NCBI RefSeq assembly: GCF_023159225.1 | Contig: NC_063175.1 | Span: forward strand, 1,928,755-1,992,754 | DNA: 64,000 nt | Reading direction: 5' to 3' | Source of the DNA: Perognathus longimembris pacificus | Lineage: Eukaryota; Chordata; Mammalia; Rodentia; Heteromyidae | Shown: one piece after another, positions 11,440 to 22,962 of the stretch | How positions within the stretch are numbered: position 1 is the first letter of the stretch | How the letters are laid out: each line of letters starts with the position of its first letter | Notes under the pieces: model-generated | Told to the model about the DNA's origin: nothing | Databases searched by the model: none | What the model saw: only the letters and a program-made list of their open reading frames with translations | Position numbers and translations under genes: made by a program

Positions 11440-11975
11440 GAGAGTAAAATTATGTCATTTGCAGGGAAATGGATGCACCTAGAAGAAATCATTTTAAGTG
11501 AGGTAAGCCAAGCTCAGAGAGACAAATGGGACCTATTCTTTCTCATATGTGGAAGCTAGATTTAAAATACCTCAGGATATGGTAAATTACATGGGACTTT
11601 AGGCATTCAGATACAGTGAGACCAAAGGAGGATATTCTTTGGGGAGGAACATAAACGTGCAATGACTATGTGAATATTTTTCAAAATGAACACCAGGAAA
11701 TGGAAACAAGAGTTTTTTTTGTTTCTTTTTTTGTCTTGTATGTTCATTAATAAATCTTTGGGAAGGTAAAGGAAGGGTCACAGAAATGAAGGAATAGAGG
11801 GTGAACAAATGCAGCAGTGGTACTTACTTGACACTGTGTTGAAAGGGAACTATACAACTTGTGAGAGGGGACAGGAGGGCATAACTGGGCAAGTGTCCTG
11901 AGCAAAATATACCCATTACCTGACTTATGTAGCAGTAACCCCTCTGAACATCACTTTTATGCAAATAATTAAAAC
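11440..11975 (+). mobile_element. Older L1 3' fragment (ORF2 tail and 3' UTR)
   Basis: The terminal ORF2 segment is visible at about 11464-11545 ('gggaaatggatgcacctaga', 'agtgaggtaagccaagctc'). It is followed by a 3' UTR ending 'gtaacccctctgaacatcac' and an A-rich end near 11975. It shares structure with the fragment at 56740-57430 but is clearly diverged from the two long L1 copies. It is an older subfamily and is 5' truncated. Confidence 0.8.
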
Positions 11976-12030
11976 AAGTGATTTTGATATTGCTTTTATA
12001 CAAACTGGTTGCACTATAAGAAAACAATTG

Positions 12031-12228
12031 GGCTTTGAATGTGGCTTAGTGGTCGAGTGCTTGCCTAGCATACATTAAGCCCTGGGTTTGATTCTTCAGC
12101 ACCACATACACAGAAAAATCTGGAAGTGGTGCTGTGGCTCAATAGGTAGAGTGCTAGCCTTGAGCAAAAAGAAGCCAGGGACAGTGCTCAGACCCTGAGT
12201 CCTAAGCCTCAGGACTGGCAAAAAAAGG
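12031..12228 (+). mobile_element. IDL-Geo SINE
   Basis: The left ID-like monomer (12031-12112) and Geo right monomer (12122-12220) are both present with an A-rich tail. The TSD AAACAATTG flanks it (12022-12030 and 12229-12237). Substitutions such as 'tttgattctt' in the left B box make it somewhat older than the copies at 43961 and 45711. Confidence 0.9.
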
Positions 12229-12237
12229 AAACAATTG

Positions 12238-13380
12238 AGGGTAACCTTTTATTGTGGAAGAATAAAGATTCCACACACTTAATCTCCTCTTCCACAGAGA
12301 ACTGAAACAACAGGTCGGCAGCTGCATTTTTGAGATGAATTATTGAGGCGCACCACTGGAACTCAGCAAGAGGAGATGAGAATCCTATAGGTTGCACAGA
12401 CTTGGGATGAAGGCAGTGAAAAAGACAAGAGAGAGAAATGGAGGAACATAGATGCCTGTAGCCCTAGCTATCTGGGAGTCCCACCATTCTCACAAGCTGG
12501 CCTCTTTACTTAGGAGACCTGAGCTCCCAGAAGTCAGGCTGTTGTAACTCAGTACCATTGTGAGAAGAGAGCCCCTGTCAGGATTTATGCTGCTCTAGGG
12601 GCCAAATGTCTGTGTATATCATCATCCTTGTGTCCTCACAGGCTTTCTGCCACATTAGCAAAGGAGGCTACAGCCTCAGGACCCTAGCAAATGACTCTTG
12701 GACCCAGGACTGACCAGTGCCTTGCACTAAAGGATAGGTAGCTGAGCTGAGAGACGGATGCCATTCCTGAGAATCTCCAAAGTGCCTTCACTCTGTAAAA
12801 TGGAGTCTCTACTCCTCCATGTGTCCCCCAGTATATCTCCTGGCAGCTGCATTCCCTCTCAACTGTCATGGGGTAGGCACAGGTTGCAATTTTCTTGCTG
12901 CTATTGGGATGGACAATGCCCACAACAATGTGTGAGGAAGTGTTGACCAGGTCCTATGTTCCTAGTTCTGCATGCCACTATCAAATTGACCAAACAGTGG
13001 GTACTTTACCACCACTGCCATGTGTTCCATGCTTTCATAGTCTGCAAGAGTTCCCACCTCTACCTGGTCCTCAAAGACAGACAGATGGACTCTAATCTTA
13101 CTGTAGTACTACATCCACAGCCAGTCACAGTAGATGGATGTAGACGGATGATAGTATGGCCTTCAACTGAAACTAAGGTCAATGTAGCCAACAAAACAGA
13201 TGCATCTTTGCACGAAAGCTTTCTACTACAAAAGCCTCCTTATAAAAATCATAAAAATACAAATTCATTCACTAGATGGGAAACTATTACCCATGTATGA
13301 AAAAGCAAGGTAACACAATACCTTCACATGATACAGCACTCTCTAGCAACAAACTTAAAAAATTAAAATAAAAGGATATT
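12238..13380. other. Unassigned DNA, no gene seen
   Basis: Open frames up to 114 codons (12956-13300) occur, but they have no recognisable domain, repeat pattern or splice context. A possible B1-like scrap ('gatgcctgtagccctagcta') lies at 12450-12480. The remainder is unrecognised. Confidence 0.45.
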
Positions 13381-13587
13381 ACCTAAAGGCCTGATAGAAT
13401 AATCAAAAGAATGATTCTGAGGAAAGTCAATGAGAAGCAAGAGAATTACAGACAGTTCAATGAAATCTGAAAAATTAATGATGTTATTAATGAGAAATTG
13501 AGTGAAGAGAGTCATCACCAAAACATGAAACCTTAGAAATCATGGAAATTAAGAATTCAATAAACTGAATTTAAAAAAAAGTATTTG

Positions 13588-13823
13588 AAGCCAAGAGCAG
13601 TGTGGCTCACTCTTGTAATACTAGCTACTTAGAAGGCTGAGATTGGAAGACTGTCGTTCAAAGCCAGCCTGGGCAGAAACATGTTTTTTTTTTTTTTTAT
13701 CTCTAATTAACCACCAAAAAGCAGGAAATGGAGCTTTGGTTCTAGTGTTAGAGTGCCAGCCTTGAGCAAAAAGCTTAAAGACAGCAATCAGTCCCTGAGT
13801 TCAAACCCCAGGATTGGCACTAT
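13588..13823 (+). mobile_element. B1-Geo composite SINE
   Basis: The B1 head (13596-13680, 'gtggctcactcttgtaat', 'aaagccagcctgggcag') is followed by a T-rich linker and 'aattaaccaccaaaaagc'. The Geo right part ends 'gagttcaaaccccaggattggc' (about 13797-13818). An internal T run at 13685-13699 is unusual for the family. Confidence 0.82.
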
Positions 13824-13948
13824 ATATCTATGTACATCTATGTATATATTTATATATCTGTAGATACATAGTATATATACATATATACTTATATGTAGTA
13901 TATATAATTATATACTCATATAAATATATAGACATTATATAAATACAC
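13822..13948. repeat. TA-rich simple repeat at SINE 3' end
   Basis: An imperfect (TATA/TATG)n tract begins exactly where the B1-Geo tail should be. This suggests it grew from the SINE's A-rich tail. Confidence 0.85.
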
Positions 13949-15940
13949 ACACATATGCTGAGCCTATTTTACAGACTGTATCATATGGAAGAGTAAATAC
14001 ATGAACTTGAAGGCAGGTCTTTCAGAATATTCTTAAGCCAAAACTAAAAAGGAAAATAATTAAAAGAAGAAATCCATATGGGACACCGTTGAATGAATAA
14101 ATTCTTTAGTTATGAGGATACTTGAATGCAAAGGGAAGGGAAAATACCTGAAGTAAGCCCCAGGAGAGGTTCTCACTATGTATCATAGTCAAAATGACAA
14201 GGCACATATAAATACATTTTCATTGGATAAATTCAGTGCACATTCTACAAAATTAAGTGAGGGAAGGAGAGAAATGGAGGGATGATGAAAGGGAGGACAT
14301 TGATCATGATGCACTATATTCATAGATTACAATTCATAAATGGAAACTCATACAACTAGGTAAAAATTGAAAAAAATAAATTTCAGCATATTAAAAAAAT
14401 AAACTCAGGAGAAACCTTAACAGCAAGGAGGGAATATTAAGGTATTTTCGAAGTTCTGGAAGAAAATAACTTCTATTTGAGATTACTATGCTCTGAAAAG
14501 TTATCCTTCAGAAACTGGGGAATTAAAAACTTCTAAGAAAAATGAGAGAATTTTATTACCACTGCACTAGTCTTACAAAGGAAGTTCAAGAAAGTTCTAC
14601 ACTGAAAGTTATAGAAATGTAATTACAATTTCATGAAAAGATAACCCCCTCCCATACAAACACAAAACAGAAAAGGGTCAACATTAAATCACAAAGCTAA
14701 ACAAGGAAAGAACAAAGATATTAAAAGCAATGAGAAATTTACAAAATGACTACAACAAGATTTACATAGTAATATTAGTCTGGAAAGTAAGGAGATTAAA
14801 ATTTAATAGAAGATACAGAGTGGATAAATGGTCAAACAAGATCAAGTTCCATGCCATCTAGAAGAAACTCCCTTCTTCAGTAGACAGACTTTAAAAAAAG
14901 GAAAAAGTTGCTGCACATAAAGAGAAAGAAAAAGTGATCCAGAGTAGTAATGCGTCAATGAAATATACTTTAAAACAAAAAATGTAAAAAGAGACAGTCA
15001 TCGTGTAATGATTATCTGAATAAGAACATTTGAATAAGAACATTTAGTGACAATGAATGTATATAATTCTAATGATAGAACACTTATTTTATAAAGTGAG
15101 CATTGGATCAGAAGTGAGAGATATCCCTAGTACAATAGGGGAGTATCTCTAACCCCCCTATTTTCATTAGTGGATTGGTCATTTACATAAAATACCAAAA
15201 AGCATAGGATTCAACTAAATAACAGACCAAATGGACCCAACAGATAATTGTAGATTGTATGTTTCATAGAGCATCTGTAGCACACTAATTGTTCTCAACA
15301 CAAGACCCTTCTTCAGAATCAGCTATACATTACAGCACAAAATAATGTAAACAATTAAAAAGTAAACACACTTTACAAAGTCAATGCTTTTTCTTTTCTG
15401 ACTATATATGAGAATCAATAAATGTAATATATCATACCAACTGAATGAATAAAATCCTAGGATTAAATTCTAAATATATAAAAACCTGAAGGCTCCATAA
15501 AATGACTGTTAAGACTGATAAATTTTGTAGTTTCAGGATATAAAATCAACACACAGATATCAGCAGCTTTATCAACATTGTATCCCCTGAGAAAGAAACT
15601 TCATTCACAATTGCTACCAAAGAATCAATCAGAAAGGTATTATCACAAAAAGAAGCAAAAGAAAAAAAAAGAATGCATGTTGGGAAGAAGGTGGTGAGGG
15701 GAAACTTCATTAGACCTTGGTGGGGACATAAATGAACAGAGCCATTGTTGTAACCCCTTTTGTTAAAATAGATCTACCATATGTTCCAGCTCTCTCCATC
15801 TTCTTGGTATTTAAAGAAAATAAAATCAGTATAAAAAGATATGCTCGTATTTCATGTTTATTGTTGCACTTTTTATACTAATAAAGATAGGTACTAAATT
15901 ATAGGTGGTCCTCAATGGTTGAATGGATAAAAATACCACG

Positions 15941-16035
15941 TCACGGGCTTGGGAATGTGGTTTAGTGGTAGAGTGTTTGCCTAACATGCATGAAGCCCTG
16001 GGTTCAATTCCTTGGTACCACATAAACAAACAAAA
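15941..16035 (+). mobile_element. ID-like monomer without Geo partner
   Basis: Only the ID-like left unit is present ('ttgggaatgtggtttagtgg' to 'cttggtaccacataaac'), with an A-rich tail. TSD AAATACCACG lies at 15931-15940 and 16036-16045. It inserted into the ancient L1. The A box (about 15957-15967) and B box ('gggttcaattcc', about 15999-16010) are recognisable. Confidence 0.82.
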
Positions 16036-16097
16036 AAATACCACGGCATACATACACAATGGAAAATTATTCAGCTATAAAAATAATGAAATAATGA

Positions 16098-16303
16098 AAG
16101 AGCTGGTGGTTCAACCTTGTAATCCTAGTTATGCAGGGGGCTGAGATCTCAGAATTACAGCTCAAAACCAGCCTGTGCAGGAAAGTCCATGAGAGCCTTT
16201 AATAAACTACCCTAATAGCAGCAGAAATGGAGCCAAAGGCTGAAGTGGTAGAGTTCTAGCCTTGAGTAGAAAAATCAAAGCTCAGAGATAGAGCCTCAGT
16301 GAG
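16098..16303 (+). mobile_element. B1-Geo composite SINE
   Basis: The B1 head ('ttgtaatcctagtt', 'ggggctgagatctcag') at 16112-16200 is followed by a Geo right part ('gctgaagtggtagagttctagccttgag', split over about 16237-16265). The 3' end merges into a CA-type repeat. It lies inside the ancient L1. Confidence 0.78.
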
Positions 16304-16348
16304 TACACATGTGCATGCACACGTGCGCGCACACACGCACACACGTGA
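16304..16348. repeat. Imperfect (CA/CG)n microsatellite
   Basis: Alternating purine-pyrimidine DNA with several CG and TG steps follows the B1-Geo. It probably expanded from the SINE tail. Such a tract could adopt Z-DNA, but this is inference only. Confidence 0.8.
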
Positions 16349-16989
16349 AAGAATTATTTAAAGTCAACTGTGTGGGACATTAAGTTAAATGAAACATTAG
16401 AAACAGACATATACCACCTGTTGTCCCTTACATAGGGAAGCAGAAACATGGATCTAATTGTAGAATAATGATCACCACAATCTGAGAATGGTTAGGGGAG
16501 TGGTGAAGAGAAAGGCTGAGTATTAAGAAATAATTATATCACAGTAACAAGTTCTAGTGTTGTACAGCACAGCAAGATGACCACAATTTCTAACAACCCA
16601 TCAAATGTTTATGAATAGAAGAGCTGAGTTTGAAGCTTCAAACACAAAAAGACCACCAAGCAAGGAGAAAGCTAAGTACCCTGAATTAATCAGTATGCAT
16701 TGTATACTTATATCAAATTATAATATGGTGCCATATCAACATTTATAGTGAATGAAGTAAAAAATTGAATGAGGAAATTTCAATATCAATATTCAAATCA
16801 GAATACCGGTTTGAATGTGATTTTAGGGAAAGTTTTTCCCCCTCTCTGGCAATTTCATTTTGCAATCTCTTTTTCTAAGAACTTGAGGCCTTTCCTTTAG
16901 AAATGAGGACCTAGGCCTGCTAGTGCCCAATATTGATAGACTGGCAGTCTCCTTCACCAGTCTCTTAAGCCATTTTCCTAATACACCTC

Positions 16990-17501
16990 TGTTGGGGCAC
17001 GGGTAACTGCAACAAAGACAGGGCACAGGGGACGTGGTTCTGTGAGAAGACACGTGCTTTATTTTTGGGGTGTCAGGGTTATATAGGTTTAGAGATCAAT
17101 AATTCCAAGAGCAAAACAGAACGATTTACCACTCCATTCATACCATGGATATCATCACAACAAAAGATCAGATTAGCAAAGAATCAGATTAGCAAAGCTC
17201 AATCATCTTGACAATAGAATTCCCTAATACTGTGAAAGCCCTTCTCCGGAGTAGTTGGGCAAATAATACAACCCGTAAAAGCCTTTCTCTGGAGTAGTTG
17301 TGCAGACAATACAACCCGTGGACTTTCTATTCAGGGAAGGAGAATCTCATGATAAAAGTGGCTTCCTTTGGCCAACAAACAGAGGAAATCCCTTAGTGGT
17401 AGTTTTCCCCCACTGGCCCTCTGGTGTTCCAGGAAAGGGCGTCGGAATTCCGTGCTGAAGCTAAATTCCCCCACTGGTCAGAGGAATGTTGTCCTTCCAC
17501 A
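16990..17501 (-). mobile_element. Solo LTR, class II ERV type
   Basis: The 512-bp segment begins TG and ends CA and is bounded by a perfect 6-bp duplication CACCTC (16984-16989 and 17502-17507). Reading the minus strand, a TATA-like box (reverse of 'ttatatagg', about 17079-17087) lies upstream of a reversed AATAAA ('tttatt', about 17058-17063), as expected for a minus-strand LTR. No internal retroviral sequence or second LTR is present, so it looks like the product of LTR-LTR recombination. The 6-bp duplication suggests an ERVK-like group. No viral reading frame is present. Confidence 0.82.
17234..17319. repeat. 43-bp tandem duplication inside the solo LTR
   Basis: Two adjacent 43-bp units (17234-17276 and 17277-17319) share the 'ctc[c/t]ggagtagttg' core and end 'aatacaacccgt'. 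They differ at a handful of positions. By position this is the U3 part of the LTR (minus strand). Duplicated U3 blocks often carry enhancer sites in LTRs, but that role here is inference. Confidence 0.85.
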
Positions 17502-17507
17502 CACCTC

Positions 17508-18031
17508 TATAAATTCAAGTTTTTACTATGCCAGAAATTCTTATGCTTGTGTTGAGAAATAGAAGCTCTTTTCGCTGGGAACCACTTCTACATTTTCTGG
17601 AGCATTCTTGGTTTTCAGGTAAGAAGAGAAATCTGTTGTACTCAGTACACAATTGGTGTGTCTGATTTTGGTTTTCTTTATACTTTGGGCCTTTGGTTCT
17701 TATTTGTGATCTGTGCCCTTTGAACTCTACTGAAGATCAAGATATGGATAGAACAATGTCTGCCTCTTACTCTCTCAGAACGAGAACTGGAGCTATGTGA
17801 CACAAATTACATCTTGTAAAATATTTCCAATGCTACAGATTCTTTAATATTCTTGCAAATATCAAGGTTATACACATTAGGTGGTATAGGTCATAGAATC
17901 AAGATTTTGACCCTTTCAAATGCACCCAACAGTGTAAAGGGTATTTATGAGCAAAATGATTGATGCTTGGCATCTGAGAATTCACTATTTGCCAATCAAA
18001 TGCTTGTTTGTTTTCAAACCAATTTTTATTG
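17508..18031. other. Unassigned DNA
   Basis: This is the right flank of the solo LTR. No gene, known repeat or low-complexity tract was recognised. Confidence 0.45.
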
Positions 18032-18525
18032 TGTTAGCTTGATTGTGCTGTTATAACAAAATACTAGAAACTGGATAATTTCTGAATAAAAAACCATAAC
18101 AAATTGATTTCTTACCATTGTGAAGGATGAAAAAGTTCTAGGTCAAGGTGTGCAGATGGCTGTCTAGCGAAAGCTTCCTCTTCCTAGAGCCCTCCTGATG
18201 GTGCCTCTTCTCAAGGAAGACTGAAGTCGAATGCTGAGGAACAGAAAGGGCAAAAGCCCTCAGAGCCTTTTTTTTTGTTTCTTTTTTAAAATTAATTAAA
18301 TTTTGTTGACAAGGTGTTGTGCAAAAGGGGTACAGTTACATAATAGGGCAGTGAGTACATTTCTTGTGATATCCCACACCCTCTCAGAACCTTTTTAATT
18401 AGAGCTTACATTCTACCCACGAGGGAGGAGCCCTCCTGCTCCAATCACTCGTGATTATCTCCACCTTGAATACCACCACCTTGGCCACACATGCATTCAG
18501 AAGGGACACATTCAAACCATAGCAC
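18032..18525 (-). mobile_element. MaLR LTR (MLT/MST-like), split by an L1 tail
   Basis: On the plus strand it starts 'tgttagcttgattgtgct', continues 'ataacaaaatactagaaact', and ends 'gacacattcaaaccatagca'. This is the reverse of the ERVL-MaLR LTR pattern. The body includes the usual 'aaggtcaaggtg'-like part ('taggtcaaggtgtgcag') and a 'gagggaggagccctcctg' block. A 110-nt L1 3' end (18273-18382) interrupts it. It has no coding content. Confidence 0.7.
18273..18382 (-). mobile_element. Very short L1 3' end inside the MaLR LTR
   Basis: Only the terminal 3' UTR is present (reverse of 'gtaccccttttgcacaac' and the T-rich tail). TSD CTCAGAGCCTTTTT (18259-18272) and CTCAGAACCTTTTT (18383-18396) differ at one base. 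It is a heavily 5'-truncated insertion. Confidence 0.85.
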
Positions 18526-19685
18526 CTACCTTCCTCCTTTCTTCTTTAGGTTTCCCTGGCTTTTCTACTCTTGCTTCTGTGGTTGCAAACTTACCCTCTA
18601 TGGTCTCAGCTGCAGTATAGCCCATGCTGGACCTCTAGTCTCTGATAGAAACTACTTCCTCCATTCTCTAACCCCAGGATCTGTAGCATTTTTCAGCTGT
18701 TGTCAATCTGTGTTGCATTGTCATTGCCTCCCAGGCAGACCATTCATTACATGTGAAACCAATTCACTGGTAATTAATGATTTTGCATTTGAAAAAAAAA
18801 ACCCTGAAGTGGTTTTTAATTTCCTGGCAAGATGTCACTGAGCAAAGAGACAAGTTGTAGACCCATGGCGATTCTGTTGTGTTGGTGTTGTCTGTTAAAC
18901 AATGTTTGTAGAAGGTCATGAATTTGGACTTAGGCATCTGCACTAGACCCAACAGACCAAACCTATATATAGTTTAGTTGCAATAATTGCACTTTAGTTG
19001 GTTGCTGAAGGCCTTGCAGCCAATTAACTAATCAGGTTGTAAATAAGTAGGGCAGCTGTAACCAACTCGACTGGTTAATTGATTAAATTATAGACAATGT
19101 TGTTAAAGAGACTTTAAAAGGTTGTTTTTCCTTCTGAGAGTTTTATGCAATCAGCAGGCACCAGCCATAGCATTATGCATTTTGCAAAGATAAAGATACT
19201 GTCTTTCTGGCTAGAAGTACCAGAAAGAAATACCAGAAAATGGGCCTCAGTGAGTCCGAGCATTTGAGGCAAAATACAAGATGGGAGAGATTCAGAAAAG
19301 GCTCCTTATAATTCTTTACATTGGCCTGAGCTTGTCTCTGATGACCCTGTGAGCTACACCTGCATTGTATCGACCAAAGATGAAGAGTGACAATAAGGGA
19401 CTGAGAGTGGAATTTGAACCATCTGCACTGGTCTCAGATCAATGTCTCAGAGGTTTCAGGAACTAGGTGGATATTGAAAGTACCCTTACAGAATGAAAGA
19501 GAATTTACGGTGTGAGCCTAACCAGCTGAATACCTTCTAAAATACAAACATCAACAGTCTCAAGAAACGCATAGCAAGATCTAGACATATGTAGCAGAGC
19601 ACTCACAATATTGAAAATACAACATTTATAATTACTCAAAGTGTAGCCAAACAGGAAAATGTGACCAGTTCCCAAAGGGAAAGCA

Positions 19686-19687
<2 letters not shown>
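18526..19687. other. Unassigned DNA, no gene seen
   Basis: There is a 116-codon open frame at 18491-18841, but it starts within the MaLR LTR and has no recognisable domain. An AT-rich stretch at 18960-19090 has several 'ggttaatt/aattaact' palindromic words but no identified family. Confidence 0.45.

Positions 19688-19732
<45 letters not shown>
19688..19732. repeat. (AC)n microsatellite
   Basis: About 22 uninterrupted AC dinucleotides. It creates a spurious Cys/Val-rich open frame on the minus strand. Confidence 0.97.
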
Positions 19733-19733
<1 letters not shown>

Positions 19734-21885
19734 CATAAGATGACTCAGTGTGACAATTATCAGACTCACTAATTCTAACTTGTGAGAAAGATACTTGGTA
19801 TTATGGGGTTGATAAAATTACTTGGTATGAGGGCTGTAAATGATGATGAATAAGATAGATATGCGGTACAATATACAATGTGAACTTTGCTATTTTCACT
19901 GTTTTAAATATATAGTCACAGCATTAAGCACATTCATATTACAGTACTAACCACCACCACTGTCAATCTACAGAACTCTGTTCATCATTCAAACTGAGAC
20001 TCTGTACCCATTAAACAATAACTGGTTGTTGTCCATTCTTGTGGCCTATGAACCTGCAGAAAGTGAATGGAGGAGCTTCAGTGTTACAGGAGATGAAGCT
20101 GGAATGAAGGTGGAAGGGTGGAAAGCATGTCTTGAATCATGCAGCTATGATAATAGCAATGGACCATGCTTGTTTTTGAAAGTAGTAAGATAGATGGGAA
20201 GCTAAGCTGGGATGTTTCTGTATTTCTATAGTAAAATAATAAGTAAATAAAGCTGACAAGTGGGAGTTTGGTGTCAGTTATAAAAATGAAGAATACATGG
20301 TTTTCTATTCAGTCTTTGGTTCTTAACTTCATGAACAGATATAGAGTACACTAACTCAAGGTGAACTGGGGATTCTTCTTCCTGTAGAAAAATCCTGGGA
20401 TACTACTAAAAGTTCAAAAGATAAATTCTCCTGAAATCTGATACAGGTCTGTTGCCATCATAGGGTCTGCATTTACATTAAATCAAGGGAACCTGAAACA
20501 TTATCATGGTCCCCTAGGCAGATGAGACTTGACTCAAGTTCATGTCACAGTGCACCCATGTAGGCTCTGGGCCCACTTTGCAATTCTTTCCTGGGGTGCT
20601 GAATACATGATCTGAATCAATAGAATAACAGCTGGCAGTAACTTCTTGTGTATATATATCTTCTATAAAGTGACCATAGTTAACAGTAAAACATTAGTTG
20701 AGGGCTTTAAAAATCTCCCTTCCCCATCCTGGAAAACATGGTTAATCATAAGCAGTGTTCATAGTACTGAGGTCCCTGTAGAATCTTATCCTACATAGGT
20801 ATACAGAGATGAGCAAGAAGAAACTAGAGCTCTGGTCTACCTCTCAGTGTTAAGATTTTTCTGGTATTTTAGTGAATAGTTCTGGAAATGATAACTCTGG
20901 AGGTATCCAGGTGAAGTATTGGGGTTTAGGAAGATCAGAAGCAAATGCTAGGGGGCAAGAAATAATGGAATGTTCCTGAGAAACTGCTATACCCCAGAAT
21001 AACTAGAATACAAAGTTCAGAAGCAACATGATGGAAATGGACAGGGCCCAGTAAATACTTGGTTATAGAGGCTCTTTTATGTCAGGTTAAGGAATGGGAA
21101 CTATATTCCACATGTTTCATGAACCACCTGCTTCAAATAACCTAGTGTGCTTGTTAAGAATACTTTTAATGCATTTCCTAAACACTAAACTAGATATGTC
21201 AACTCAGTCTCTCTTAGATAATCTATGTTTTGTACTTTTTTATGTGGTTTTTAGACTAAAATTTCAAGCCTCATGGGGATTCTTAAATTGTTTTTTAAAG
21301 TATATTCTCAAGCATTGGTGTGGAAGAGAGATCTGGAGGGAAAGAAAAATTTCAGATAGAACATTCATTTTCCTATCCAACAAATATTTAGGTAACTCTC
21401 AAGTGTTTGGTAAAAAGGGTAGAGATATGAAGGAGATACATTAAGTCTACTTATCATTTCACAATGGAGATGTACAACAAATAAACATGTAGATAAACAA
21501 TACACAATTAGCATAGTCCCAGGTGGGACCCACTGATATAAAATTATAATCATATATACAGGGCCATGTGCATTTATTTTAGTTAAACTATATCATGGTT
21601 TAACTACTTCAAACAATTAATAGACTATTTAACAATATGAATTCTAAGAAACTGAAGGATATCTGGTCTGAAGGAGGTGGGGCTTTAGGGCAGGGAGAAG
21701 ATGAATGGGTTAAATACAGTCATAAAATTGGAACAAGGAAACTTGAAGGATAAAACTCGGATAGTTGGAGGGGGAGAAGATGGAAAGGATTACACTGATT
21801 GAGATGCATTGTACACACAAATTGCCATGTTGAACTGAAACGGATTTGTACAACTGCTTAAAGATGAAGGGATGGAAGAAATAAG
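19733..21885. other. Mostly unassigned DNA; possible MER5-like and L1 3' UTR scraps
   Basis: No gene or clear repeat over most of the span. At about 21105-21240 the order 'gaaccacctgc', 'tgcttgttaagaa', 'aatgcatttcc' and 'aactcagtctct' is reminiscent of a MER5-type hAT fossil. At about 21700-21860 'gagatgcattgtacacacaa' and 'ttgtacaactgctta' recall a rodent Lx-like L1 3' UTR. Both are weak calls. Confidence 0.3.
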
Positions 21886-21975
21886 GAAGGGAAGGAGGAA
21901 AGAAAGAAGAAAGGAAAGAAGGAAGGAAGGAAGGAAGGAAGGAAGGAAGGAAAGAGGGTAAGTAGGAAGGAAGGG
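21886..21975. repeat. (GGAA)n tetranucleotide repeat
   Basis: The purine-only tract has several perfect GGAA units at about 21918-21953 and degenerate units on each side. Confidence 0.93.
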
Positions 21976-21997
21976 TAAGTAATGATATATTGGAGAT

Positions 21998-21998
<1 letters not shown>

Positions 21999-22062
<64 letters not shown>
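21999..22062. repeat. (CT)n microsatellite
   Basis: About 31 uninterrupted CT units lie 25 bp from the (GGAA)n tract. Purine/pyrimidine strand asymmetry flips between the two. Confidence 0.95.
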
Positions 22063-22068
<6 letters not shown>

Positions 22069-22735
22069 ATGCATGCACCTGCATGTTGGGAGTTATTTTG
22101 ATGAGTGATCAGTGTAAGCCTCCTTGAGGAACTGACATTTACTTAAATTCTGGGAGGAGGTGCAGTCAGGAGAAAGGCCTGTGGAAATATTATTTCTTCC
22201 AGCATTGTGAACAGCTGGAGCAAAGGCTCCCAAATAGACTAGGATCAATATTATTAAGAAATAAAGGATGTGATTGGCCCTGGAGGATAGAAACTAGTAG
22301 AAAAATATGATTATAAAAGTAGAAGAGTAACTTCCTGCAAATGAATTCTCAGAAATAATAGTTAATTTTCATTTTGTCATACGCATTATTAGCCCAGGAA
22401 AGAAGTACAAACTTGAGAGAGCTGCTATGTGAGGATGAAACACATATTTGAGTAATATTTACAAGTGAGGTAAAATTAAAATGCCCTGGATATTCCATGG
22501 GGACAGGAAAGTAGGGAAGGATTCTAGAATGATTCCTGGGTTTCTGGTTAGGGTTACTATGGTAACAGTGATAACACTGAAAAGGAATAAAAGTAAGGTT
22601 TGAGGGGATAGAACATTGAGTGAGATTCATCAAGCTGTACTCAAAGGATTTGTAAACTCACACTAGCAATGTCTGTGTAAATTAGATTGACCACAAACAG
22701 TAGAAAACCCCAAATAACTATGATTTGAAAGGAAA
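22063..22735. other. Unassigned DNA
   Basis: No gene or known repeat was recognised. The longest open frame (94 codons, minus strand, 22349-22633) has no recognisable features. Confidence 0.45.
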
Positions 22736-22962
22736 TACCAAAATCGAGAGACACAGGGTAAAAAAAAAGACAAACGACTACAAAAGCAATACTTGCAAAA
22801 CTGGTGTAAATGAACTGAACAACTCATGGTGGGGGGAAGGGAAAAGGGGAGGGGGAATGAGGGAGGAGGTAACAAACAGTACAAGAAATGTATCCAATGC
22901 CTAAGGTATGAAACTGTAACCTCTCTGTACATCAATTTGACAATAAAAATTTAAAAAAAAGA
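22736..22962 (+). mobile_element. L1 3' UTR fragment
   Basis: This is close to the 3' UTR of the long L1 copies: 'gactacaaaagcaatacttg' at about 22775, the G-rich polypurine tract 22828-22868, 'cctctctgtacatcaatttg', and an A-rich tail at 22943-22962. It starts inside the 3' UTR, so it is a short 5'-truncated insertion and quite well preserved. Confidence 0.9.

Larger units (their letters stand above)
13381..16780 (+). mobile_element. Ancient L1 (L1M-like), riddled with later SINEs
   Basis: Scattered but colinear L1 landmarks run 5' to 3'. Degenerate ORF1 includes 'acttgaaggcaggtctttcag' at about 14005 and 'catatgggacaccgttgaa' near 14076. Inter-ORF sequence of the 'tatgctctgaaaagttatcc' type lies near 14488. 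An endonuclease remnant ('ccatctagaagaaactcc') is near 14855. Late ORF2 is seen at 15550-15640 and 16040-16080 ('cacaatggaaaattattcag'). No frame survives. A block at 14240-14390 resembles an L1 3' UTR and may be a separate scrap. Edges are approximate. Confidence 0.65.

Noticed and set aside
12956..13300. 114-codon frame as a possible host gene
   Set aside because: No domain, splice context or codon bias. Length is compatible with chance in this amount of DNA.
19505..19729. Cys/Val-rich small protein
   Set aside because: It starts in an (AC)n microsatellite. The same applies to frames at 42273-42458, 51053-51277 and 54906-55088.
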